11,021 nucleotides of DNA from CAZUFB01 sp964619775. Its GTDB lineage: Bacteria > Actinomycetota > Coriobacteriia > Coriobacteriales > UMGS124. A program made the position numbers and the translations under genes. The stretch spans positions 1-11,021 of the forward strand of contig CAZUFB010000067.1 in the NCBI GenBank assembly GCA_964619775.1. The letters are read 5' to 3'. This document shows positions 1-6,762 of this stretch, one piece after another. The notes beneath the pieces are model-generated. The model was not told where the DNA came from, searched no databases, and worked only from the letters and a program-made list of their open reading frames with translations. Numbering within the stretch: position 1 is the first letter of the stretch; every line of letters begins with the position of its first letter.

Positions 1-1256
1 TCGTAAAGGATTTCGCCGGAGACCTGCGCCTTGGGATCGAGCAGGCCCATGATGGCCAGAGAGGTGATGGACTCGCCGCAGCCCGACTCGCCCACGAGGC
101 CCATCGTCTGGCGCGGGCGCACCACAAAGCTCAGATGGTCCACCACGTTGACGTCGCCGTGGCGCGGGAATTTGATGCACAGGTCCTTGACCTCGAGGAT
201 GGGCGGAACGTCGGTACGCGCCTCAAAACGGTCGGTACGCCCGAGCTCGGTGTCCTTGAGCTGAGCCAGGCGCTTCGAGAGCATCTCCGCCTGGGCTTTG
301 TAGGCCAACGTGGGGTCGGCGACCATACGGTCGGCCTCGCGGGTACCGGCGAGGTTGGAGTCGCTCGGCTTGACGGAGGCCTTGGGGGCGGCGACCATCG
401 CGTCGGTGATACCCTCGGACAGGATGTTGAGGCACAGCACCGTGACGATGATGGCCAGGCCCGGGAAGAACGCCTGCCACCATTGTCCGGCCAGCACGCC
501 GGCTCGCGCGTCGGACAGGATGTTGCCCCACGACGGCGTGGGTTCGGGGATGCCCGCCGAGATGAACGACAGCGACGCTTCGAACACGATGGCGTCGGCC
601 ACGAGCACGATGGTGAAGACCACCACGGGGGCGATGCAGTTGCGCATCACGTGCTTGACGAGGATCCACGGCGCGCGCGCACCCGAGACCACGACGGCCC
701 GCACATAGTCCTTGCCGTACTCGCTCACCACGTTGGCGCGCACGATGCGCGCGATCTGCGGGACGTACAGCACGCCGATGGCCAGGATGAGCGAGGGCAG
801 CGAGTCGCCGAACACCACCACGAAGGTGGCGGCCAGGGCGATGCCCGGGAAGGACATGAGCACGTCGAGGACGCGCATGATGACCTCTGAAATCCATTTG
901 CGCGTGACCGCGGCGACGGCACCGATGATGGAGCCGAGGACGAGCGCGAAGGCGGTGGCACCCAGGCCGATGACGAGAGAGTAGCGCGCGCCGTACATCA
1001 TGCGCGACAGGACGTCGCGGCCCTGCGTGTCGGTACCGAAGATGTGCTCGAGGGACGGGGCCTGGCGCGGCGTCTCGATGAGCAGCGGGTCGTACGGGGC
1101 AAGGACGTTGGCGAAGATGGCAACGAAGACGATGAGGGCGAGTACGACGAGCGAGATGCGCGCGCCGACGTTCATCGCCTTCCAACGACGGAAACGCACC
1201 TTGCCGCCGGCGTTCGCCTCCATCTTCTGGGTAAGGTTCTCATGCAGCTTGACCAT
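1..1256 (-). CDS. DppC-type permease fused to DppD-type ATPase, 3' partial
   Basis: The frame is open from the ATG at 1254-1256 to the window edge (418 codons plus 2 bases), so the C-terminus is missing. Residues about 1-290 are a DppC/OppC-type inner permease: TM1 near residues 25-45, a GTDxxGRD motif after it, then an EAA-type loop (DYVRAVVVSGARAPWILVKH) and further helices. A charged linker (about 290-353) leads without a stop into a nucleotide-binding domain (EVKDLCIKF at 355, then a P-loop). Such permease/ATP-binding fusions are known in Actinobacteria. The P-loop reads GESGCGES, so residue 395, normally the catalytic Walker A lysine, is Glu (GAG). Signature and Walker B lie outside the window. 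The start is 4 nt after the DppB-type stop, which suggests translational coupling. The family imports oligopeptides, dipeptides or nickel; the substrate here is not determinable. The architecture is certain, but ATPase activity is doubtful if the substitution is real. Confidence 0.9.
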   Translation of the reverse strand, partial: MVKLHENLTQKMEANAGGKVRFRRWKAMNVGARISLVVLALIVFVAIFANVLAPYDPLLIETPRQAPSLEHIFGTDTQGRDVLSRMMYGARYSLVIGLGATAFALVLGSIIGAVAAVTRKWISEVIMRVLDVLMSFPGIALAATFVVVFGDSLPSLILAIGVLYVPQIARIVRANVVSEYGKDYVRAVVVSGARAPWILVKHVMRNCIAPVVVFTIVLVADAIVFEASLSFISAGIPEPTPSWGNILSDARAGVLAGQWWQAFFPGLAIIVTVLCLNILSEGITDAMVAAPKASVKPSDSNLAGTREADRMVADPTLAYKAQAEMLSKRLAQLKDTELGRTDRFEARTDVPPILEVKDLCIKFPRHGDVNVVDHLSFVVRPRQTMGLVGESGCGESITSLAIMGLLDPKAQVSGEILY

Positions 1257-1260
1257 AACG

Positions 1261-2217
1261 CTACACCGTCCTGATTCGCGGATCGATCAGGATATAGAGC
1301 ATATCCACGATGATGTTGATGATGATGAACGCGATTGCGACCACCAGGACGACGCCCTGGACCAGGGTGGTGTAGCCGTTCTGGATGCCGTTCACGATTG
1401 CCATGCCCATACCCTGGAGGTTGAAGATGACCTCGATGACCACGGCGCCGCCGATGAGGTAGCCGATGCGCAGGCCGAGGACAGTCACCGGCGTGATGAG
1501 CGCGTTGCGCAGCACGTTGCGGGCCACGACGACCCCCATCGGGATGCCGAAGCCGCGCGCGGTTCGCACGTAGTCCTTGTCGAGCTCCTCGACCATGGAC
1601 GTGCGGATGATGCGCGTGAACTGGCCGATCACCGGGAAGGCCAGGGCTATGGCGGGCATCGCCATGCGGCGGAGCCAGCCGACGGGGTCGTCGAAGAGCG
1701 AAGGCAGGGTGCCTGCGGCGGGCAGCCAGCCGAGGGTCACGAAGAACAGCAGAATGAGCAGGACCGCCAACCAGAACGACGGCGTCGCCACGCACACGAT
1801 GCTGATGACGCGGATGACATGGTCGGGCCAGCGGTCGCGGTACAGAGCCGAGACGACGCCCAGGGGAACCGCGAACACGATCGCGATGATCAGACCCAAA
1901 AACGTCAGCTGCAGCGTGATCGGCAGCGAGGTCGACACGCGCTGGGCGACCGACGTGGAGCCCGCGCCGTACGTGCCGAGGTCGCCGTGGATCAGGCCGA
2001 CCATGTAGCTGCCGTACTGCACGATAATCGGGTCGTTCAGACCGTGGGACTCGCGGTACTGCTCGACGGCCTCTTGGGACGCGTTCTCGCCCAGGGCCGA
2101 GTACGCCTGGTCAATCGGCGACAGGGCCATGAGGAAGAATACGAGCAGGGTTACGCCGATAATCATGATGGGCAGCGCGATAAGGCGCCGGCCAATCAAG
2201 CGCAAAAGGTTGCTCAC
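1261..2217 (-). CDS. DppB-type ABC transporter permease
   Basis: This is a 318-residue integral membrane permease of the binding-protein-dependent peptide/nickel family (BPD_transp_1). It opens with a basic stretch and a first helix (LLRLIGRRLIALPIMIIGVT). An extracytoplasmic loop with the typical HGLNDPIIVQYGSYM region follows, then further helices, an EAA loop (DYVRTARGFGIPMGVVVARN) and a C-terminus ending DPRIRTV; DPR endings are common in DppB homologues. I chose the GTG at 2217 because AGGAAGGGAG lies about 5 nt upstream and the protein then begins MSNLLRLIGRR as in relatives. The frame extends upstream to an ATG at 2298, but that start has no good ribosome-binding site and would add 27 residues not typical of the family. 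The stop is 4 nt before the fused permease/ATPase, and together they should form the transmembrane heterodimer. Confidence 0.93.
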   Translation of the reverse strand: MSNLLRLIGRRLIALPIMIIGVTLLVFFLMALSPIDQAYSALGENASQEAVEQYRESHGLNDPIIVQYGSYMVGLIHGDLGTYGAGSTSVAQRVSTSLPITLQLTFLGLIIAIVFAVPLGVVSALYRDRWPDHVIRVISIVCVATPSFWLAVLLILLFFVTLGWLPAAGTLPSLFDDPVGWLRRMAMPAIALAFPVIGQFTRIIRTSMVEELDKDYVRTARGFGIPMGVVVARNVLRNALITPVTVLGLRIGYLIGGAVVIEVIFNLQGMGMAIVNGIQNGYTTLVQGVVLVVAIAFIIINIIVDMLYILIDPRIRTV

Positions 2218-2581
2218 AGCATCTCCCTTCCTCTCCGACATCAGCGGCATGCGCCCCGCCGCGCCCAGCGCATTCGAAAAACGCATACCGACGGACATTA
2301 CTCCGCGCTATTCTACCGAACCAAAAGAAACGGGATCATGACAAAGTTTTTACCTGGCCGTGAAAACGGCCTTCTCGACCCCCGAACCCCTGGCCCCGCC
2401 TCGAGGCCGAACACGGCAAGATCGGCCACCCGGCCTTGCAGGCGGCCCTGCGGCGTTTTCTTCCCTTGAGCCCGAGAAGGACGGCCGTCACGGGAAGGCC
2501 CGCCGGCCAAAGCCGACGGGCCTTCCCCGCATGCGGCAGAAAAGACGGCCGCCGCTTCCGCCTCGAGGCAGTCTGCCAGGA
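2218..2581. other. Intercistronic spacer with hairpins, no gene seen
   Basis: These 364 bp separate the solute-binding protein gene from the DppB-type gene on the minus strand. They hold a very stable hairpin (2492-2527), a smaller one (2356-2371, GGCCGT-GAAA-ACGGCC), and the palindrome GACGGCCGTC at 2480-2489. I see no credible coding frame; the open frames here are extensions of frames opposite real genes. A TAGAAT resembling a -10 box occurs on the minus strand near 2310, but I found no well-spaced -35, so an internal promoter for the permeases is only a possibility. Confidence 0.7.
2492..2527 (-). terminator. Stable hairpin downstream of the solute-binding protein gene
   Basis: A 16 bp stem (2492-2507 with 2512-2527) has one C/A mismatch and a 4-nt loop. 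It lies 55 nt past the solute-binding protein stop. No U-tract follows on the minus strand, so a classical intrinsic terminator is not certain. In importer operons such hairpins often cause partial termination or protect the upstream mRNA from 3' decay, giving more binding protein than permease. That role is inferred here. Confidence 0.6.
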
Positions 2582-4135
2582 TTAGGCCAGGCTCGTGCCG
2601 ATGAACACCAGGCCCGTCGTGGAGATGGGCTCGAAACCGTCGAGGCTGTCGGCCCAGTAGCCGGTGGCGAGCTCGCGGTGGAACAGCGGGTACAGCGGCA
2701 CTTGCTCGGCGATCAGGTCGAAGCACTGGTTCCACAGCTCCTGCTGCTCGTCCCCGGAGGCCTCGCGGGCCTGCTGCAGCAGGTCCTGCAGCGTCTCCCA
2801 CTCCTCGGTGTAGCTCCAGCACGAACGGCCCTGGGTCCACACGTTGTCGCCGTACCACCAGGTCATGAGCAGGTCGGGGTCGTTGCCGAAGCACGTCGGG
2901 TCACCCGGCGTCAGCATCACGTCGTAGGGCAGCTCCTCGTCGGAGGCGGCGTAGGTGCTCCAGTTGATGGACTGCTCGTCGATCGTGGTGTTGATGCCCA
3001 CGGCGTTGAGGTTCTGCTGGATCTGCGGGGCCAGGTCGGCGACCCAGTTGTTGTTGGTCAGCAGCGTGACGTCGATGCTCTCGTAGCCGGCCTCGGCGAG
3101 CAGTTCCTGCGCCTTGTCGGGGTCGTAGGTGTAGACCGTGGCGGCCTCGTGGTAGTTCTCGTGGTACGAGGGCAGGAAGCTCGTGGCGGCGTGCGCATGG
3201 CCGGCCATGATGTTGGTGATGAGCTGCTCCACGTTGATGGCGTAGAAGAAAGCCTGGCGGACGCGGTAGTCGTCAAAGGGGGCCTTCTTGGTGTTGAACA
3301 TCAGGAAGGGCAGGTTGAAGCCCTCGATGTAGTCGACGGTGGCACCGCTGTTGGTCAGCATCTCGACGTTGACGTCGGGCACGCTCTCCATGACGAGCGA
3401 GGTGGCGCCCATGAGTGCGGTGCTGCGCGAGGTGCCGTCGAGCATGATGTCCCAGTGCATGGCGTCGGCCGTCGCCGGGTACGAGCCGTTGTAGTTGGGG
3501 TTGGGGGCGAACTCGATGTAGCCGCCGTCGTCGCCGTTGAGGAAGGTGTACATCCACGGGCCGCTGCCAATGGGGGCCTGGGCAAGCTCATCGGTGCTCA
3601 TCGAGGACGGATAGATCTTGACGACCGCCAAACGGCCCTCCAGCAGGCTCTCGAACGGATACTTGAGGGTGAAGGTGACCGTGGTGTCGTCCTTCGCGGA
3701 CACGGTGTCGATGAACTCGAGGAAGGCGCCGTAGGTGCCGTCGGCCATGTTGACCGTGAAGGCGTTCACGACGTCGTCGACCGTCACCGAGGTGCCGTCG
3801 GAGAACATGGCGCCGTCGCGCAGGGTGACCTCGTACTCGGTGTCGGACACCTGGACGGGGTCGCCGCTGGCCAGGGCCGGATAGGTCTCGTAGGTGTGCA
3901 GGTCAAGCTCGTAGAGGCCTTCGAAGACGTGCCAGGTGGCGGCAAGCATCAGGGCCGAGCTGCAACCGATGGGCGAGTAGTTGGTGCTGCTGTAGGCCAT
4001 GGCGGCGGTGATGGTGCCGCCGTCGGCCTTGGCGGTGGAGACGTTGCCGAGGGTCGTACCGCCAAGGGCGGCCGCACCGGCAAGTGCGGCGGCGCCGGCC
4101 ACAAACGAACGGCGGGACAGGGAAAGGTCGTTCAT
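2582..4135 (-). CDS. Family 5 extracellular solute-binding protein, Tat-exported
   Basis: This 517-residue protein is the substrate receptor of the downstream permeases (DppA/OppA family, SBP_bac_5). Family signs are the N-terminal region with VFEGLYELD and YPALASGDPVQVSDTEYEV, then LRDGAMFSDGTSVTVDDVVN, the classic 'F.DG.pvTa.DV' motif of the family, and a later FNTKKAPFDDYRVRQAFFYA block (the 'PF.D.rVRqA' motif). The length is normal. The N-terminus carries a twin-arginine signal (SRRSFV, residues 7-12) with a probable signal peptidase I site AKA/DG after residue 37. No lipobox cysteine is present, unlike most Gram-positive binding proteins. The ATG at 4135 is preceded by AGGAGG with a 9-nt spacer. 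A promoter at 4229-4258 should drive it, with the permease genes downstream in the same operon. The ligand is probably peptide-like but cannot be read from sequence. Confidence 0.95.
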   Translation of the reverse strand: MNDLSLSRRSFVAGAAALAGAAALGGTTLGNVSTAKADGGTITAAMAYSSTNYSPIGCSSALMLAATWHVFEGLYELDLHTYETYPALASGDPVQVSDTEYEVTLRDGAMFSDGTSVTVDDVVNAFTVNMADGTYGAFLEFIDTVSAKDDTTVTFTLKYPFESLLEGRLAVVKIYPSSMSTDELAQAPIGSGPWMYTFLNGDDGGYIEFAPNPNYNGSYPATADAMHWDIMLDGTSRSTALMGATSLVMESVPDVNVEMLTNSGATVDYIEGFNLPFLMFNTKKAPFDDYRVRQAFFYAINVEQLITNIMAGHAHAATSFLPSYHENYHEAATVYTYDPDKAQELLAEAGYESIDVTLLTNNNWVADLAPQIQQNLNAVGINTTIDEQSINWSTYAASDEELPYDVMLTPGDPTCFGNDPDLLMTWWYGDNVWTQGRSCWSYTEEWETLQDLLQQAREASGDEQQELWNQCFDLIAEQVPLYPLFHRELATGYWADSLDGFEPISTTGLVFIGTSLA

Positions 4136-4143
4136 AGTTTCGA

Positions 4144-4150
4144 TCCTCCT
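4144..4150 (-). promoter_or_regulatory. Ribosome-binding site of the solute-binding protein gene
   Basis: The minus strand reads AGGAGGA, with AGGAGG 9 nt before the ATG at 4135. It is the strongest Shine-Dalgarno match in the window and fixes that start. Confidence 0.85.
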
Positions 4151-4228
4151 AGGTCGGAACCGCAGGATAGATAGCCGTGACGTGCGCAGCCCGCATCGGG
4201 GGCGGCATACACGCGTCTCTTACTTGCC

Positions 4229-4258
4229 ATAATACCTAAAACCGTCCGCCGCGAACAA
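4229..4258 (-). promoter_or_regulatory. Sigma-70-like promoter for the importer operon
   Basis: On the minus strand a -35 box TTGTTC (4253-4258) is separated by 18 bp from a -10 box TATTAT (4229-4234). Each matches the consensus closely. Transcription would start near 4222, giving an 86-nt leader before the solute-binding protein ATG. The call comes from sequence alone. Confidence 0.6.
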
Positions 4259-4403
4259 TCCGGAAATCCGAGAACGACGCATCTGGGCACATAAACGCGC
4301 CCCGACCAGCGGCAAACAACGCCCGTCGCACAAAAAGCACCGGTGTGCGGCGTTGTCACCGCATGTAAACGGCCCGTCGCAACCGAGGGCACATCAGGCG
4401 GGT

Positions 4404-4431
4404 GCATACAGGTTTCTGCATACAGGCTTCG
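4404..4431. repeat. Tandem direct repeat of a 14-mer upstream of the promoter
   Basis: GCATACAGGTTTCT (4404-4417) is followed directly by GCATACAGGCTTCG (4418-4431), 12 of 14 positions identical. The pair lies about 145 bp upstream of the importer -35 box. Two head-to-tail copies spaced 14 bp apart could be an operator for a regulator bound in tandem. No regulator is assigned. Confidence 0.6.
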
Positions 4432-4642
4432 TTTATCGACACCTGTCATGCCGATGAAAAGCAATCGATGAACGGTATGATAGAAGAGGATGGACGGCAA
4501 TCCCTCAGGGCACTATGCCTATACGGACAAACAGGTGGACGCGTCGTATGCAGGTCGTCTTCCGGCCGGACCCCGCCCTGCCTCAACGGCTTGGGCAAAA
4601 CTGGAAACCACGACCGGACGTAAGGCAGACCGGGCGTGCAAA

Positions 4643-4677
4643 GACGGCCGCACCCCTGCTCGAGAAGTGCGGCCGTC
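4643..4677 (-). terminator. Terminator-like hairpin after the flavoprotein reductase gene
   Basis: A perfect 11 bp inverted repeat (GACGGCCGCAC at 4643-4653 with GTGCGGCCGTC at 4667-4677) encloses a 13-nt loop. It begins 54 nt past the reductase stop on the minus strand. Only TTT follows before the sequence turns G/C-rich, so it is a weak intrinsic terminator by standard criteria. It sits where a terminator for the two-gene operon is expected. Confidence 0.6.
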
Positions 4678-4731
4678 CTGGTCGAACCGTCCAAACCTAT
4701 CGGAGGCCGGATGCCTGCCCTGCCCGCGCCC

Positions 4732-6717
4732 CTACGCCTGGGCAGCCTGCTCGAGGCAGTCGGCCACGGCGTCACGAACTCGGTTGCTTGTGAGCGTGGC
4801 GCCCGACACGCCGTCGATGTTGGGGCCGCCTGCGGCGACGACCTGCTCGACGAGCTCGGGGATGGCCGCTCCGCCAATGGCCGCGGTCTCGTTATGGCTT
4901 ACGACCTCGAAACCGGTCAGGACGCCGCCCTCCACGGTCACCGAGACCTCCATCGGCCCCTCCTGGCCGTCGACCACAGCGGTGTAGGTACCGTCGACCA
5001 GCTCGTCGGCGACCTCGTACTCCGCGGCGACCACCTCCTCGGTCTCGAACATATCGTCGCCCAGGACCTCGCTGGCGGGCTTGACCTCGTAGCCCTCCGC
5101 CAGCCCACCGGTCTGGCAGTTGCCGCCCGCAACACGGCCGAAGGTAAGGGCGCCCATCACGCCGCAGCCGCTGTTCACGAACTTGCCCCAGACGCCGCCC
5201 ACGACCTCGCCGCCGGCATAGAGGCCGGGAATCTCGTTGCCCTCCTCGTCCAGGACGCTCATGTTGGTGTCGCATTTGATGCCGCCCAGAGTCATGACGC
5301 ACAGCGCCTTGATCGGGATGGCGTAGAACATGTCGCCCTCGATCTTGTTGTTGGCGACCTTGTAGCTGTCCCATTCCTCGTCGAAGGTGCGGCCGAACTC
5401 GTCGGGCTCGCCCGAGTCGACGGCGGCGTTGTAGTCCTCGACGGTCTTCACGAACGTGTCGGCCGGGATGCCCAAGACCTCGGCAAGGCCTTCGAGGGTC
5501 TCGGAGCTGCTGATAAGATAATGTCCCTTGGAGTCCTCGGGGCCGTAGTAGGCGTCGTACATATAGGAGTTTCCCGACTCGGTGAGGTCGGCGAGAATCT
5601 TGTCGGTGTAGATGTCGTACTGCATGGCATCGGGCTGCGTAATGAGCAGCTCCTCGCGGGCGCTCGGGCTGGAGTCGTTCTCGTTCATGAAGCGCTCGCC
5701 GTTCTTGTTGACGCAGATGCCGCCGGCCTTCCACACGTAGGTGGAGGCGATGGAGCCGTGGCCGGGGTTGTCCTTGTCCTCCAGGCCCATCGGGAAGGTG
5801 GGGATGGCGTCCATGTTGACGAGGGTACCGCCCACCTTCTGCATCATCTGCAGGCCGCGCCCGTTGCTCATGGGGCCGCAACCGATGAGGTATTCGCTGC
5901 CGTATTCGCTGTACGCGGTGAGCAGCTTGCGGTTGGCGCCGTAGCCGCCCGTGCACATCACGACGCCGTGGGCGCCGGTGTAAAGCGTTCCGTTGCCGTC
6001 GGCGTCGGTCGCCACGACTCCGGTCACCTGGCCCTTTGCGTTGGGTACAAGCTCGACGGCGGTGGTGTTGAAGACGACCTCGATGGCGTCGACGGTCTCG
6101 ACGTACGTGTCGAGCACCTCGAACGCCGCACCCTTGTACTTCTCAGAATCCTTGGCACGCGTCTTGTAGGTGCGCGGGATAGTGTAGAGCTCGTGCTCGG
6201 GGGCGAAGACGGCGCGACGGCCCTCGGAGTCGGTCGTGAACTCGTACTCGGACAGGCCGTGGTCCCAGAGCCACTGGAACATGACCTTGTCCTCGGCGAC
6301 GTAGAGGTCGATCATATCCTCGTCCATCGTGCCGCCGTACTGGGTGCCGATGCGGATGAGGTCGGCCTTGTAGTCTTCGAGGCTGTCCTCGATGCCGTCC
6401 TCCTCCTGGATGATGGTCTCGGCGGCGCTCATCGAGCCGCCGGTGAGGGCGAGCGAGCCGCCCTTGTAGCCGTTGGCCTCAAGCACGACGATGCGCTCGG
6501 CGCCCGCCTCGTAGGCGGCAACGGCGGCGGACAGGCCCGCGCCGCCGGCACCGACGATGACGAGGTCGGCCTCGTCGGTTGCGTCGTAGGGAGTCTCAGT
6601 GGCCGGAGCCTCGTCAGCGAAGGCCAGGCCGCGCGTGCCCAGGACGGCGGTCATAGCGGCCATGCCGGCGGCACCGATGACGAAGCCGCGGCGGGAAAGC
6701 TGGGAAGTCTCAAACAT
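4732..6717 (-). CDS. Exported FAD/FMN reductase, fumarate-reductase superfamily
   Basis: The 661-residue protein begins with a Tat signal (SRRGFV, 8-13; probable cleavage AFA/DE after residue 34). An FAD-binding domain follows, with the GAGGAG dinucleotide motif at 56-61 and the ribose-binding acid E80. The fold continues to IPGLYAGGEVVGGVWG (496-511) and LTFGRVAGG (524-532). The C-terminus (about 570-661) is an FMN-binding domain with DGVSGAT; T641 in SGAT is the expected covalent FMN site. Compared with fumarate reductase, the HHTMGG motif is VMTLGG (474-479), HGANRLGG is WGKFVNSG (510-517), and the active-site HP is IP (305-306). The dicarboxylate-clamping His and Arg residues are thus absent, while R354, after ERFMNEN, could still be the proton donor. 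The protein most likely reduces some other unsaturated organic acceptor outside the membrane. GGAAAGGA lies 5 nt before the ATG. The gene is second in an operon, 45 nt after the split-barrel gene. Confidence 0.93.
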   Translation of the reverse strand: MFETSQLSRRGFVIGAAGMAAMTAVLGTRGLAFADEAPATETPYDATDEADLVIVGAGGAGLSAAVAAYEAGAERIVVLEANGYKGGSLALTGGSMSAAETIIQEEDGIEDSLEDYKADLIRIGTQYGGTMDEDMIDLYVAEDKVMFQWLWDHGLSEYEFTTDSEGRRAVFAPEHELYTIPRTYKTRAKDSEKYKGAAFEVLDTYVETVDAIEVVFNTTAVELVPNAKGQVTGVVATDADGNGTLYTGAHGVVMCTGGYGANRKLLTAYSEYGSEYLIGCGPMSNGRGLQMMQKVGGTLVNMDAIPTFPMGLEDKDNPGHGSIASTYVWKAGGICVNKNGERFMNENDSSPSAREELLITQPDAMQYDIYTDKILADLTESGNSYMYDAYYGPEDSKGHYLISSSETLEGLAEVLGIPADTFVKTVEDYNAAVDSGEPDEFGRTFDEEWDSYKVANNKIEGDMFYAIPIKALCVMTLGGIKCDTNMSVLDEEGNEIPGLYAGGEVVGGVWGKFVNSGCGVMGALTFGRVAGGNCQTGGLAEGYEVKPASEVLGDDMFETEEVVAAEYEVADELVDGTYTAVVDGQEGPMEVSVTVEGGVLTGFEVVSHNETAAIGGAAIPELVEQVVAAGGPNIDGVSGATLTSNRVRDAVADCLEQAAQA

Positions 6718-6762
6718 GATGTCCTTTCCTTGTGTCGTTGGTTGACGTCCGAGGGAACCGTG

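Larger units (their letters stand above)
4136..4731. other. Gene-free region upstream of the importer operon
   Basis: About 595 bp lie between the solute-binding protein start and the flavoprotein reductase stop. The stretch holds the importer ribosome-binding site and promoter, a tandem 14-mer repeat and a terminator-like hairpin, each listed separately. It contains less G/C-rich patches than the flanking genes. Open frames crossing it on either strand lack a spaced ribosome-binding site or run into the reductase antisense, so I call no gene. Nothing recognisable as a tRNA or riboswitch was seen. Confidence 0.7.

Noticed and set aside
223..1185. Minus-strand open frame of 320 codons within the fused permease/ATPase
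   Set aside because: Its Arg/His/Pro-rich translation has no membrane segments. The neighbouring frame gives a clean permease plus ATPase.
1261..2298. Longer DppB-type permease starting at the ATG at 2298
   Set aside because: The GTG at 2217 has a strong Shine-Dalgarno sequence and matches the family N-terminus; the upstream start has neither.
2360..4174. Plus-strand open frame of about 600 codons
   Set aside because: It lies opposite the solute-binding protein gene, has no spaced ribosome-binding site, and its Val/Gly/Asp/His-rich product is the usual mirror of a high-GC gene.
4490..4987. Possible small plus-strand gene starting ATGGACGGC
   Set aside because: The AGAGG abuts the ATG with no spacing, the frame runs antisense into the reductase, and the product has no recognisable features.
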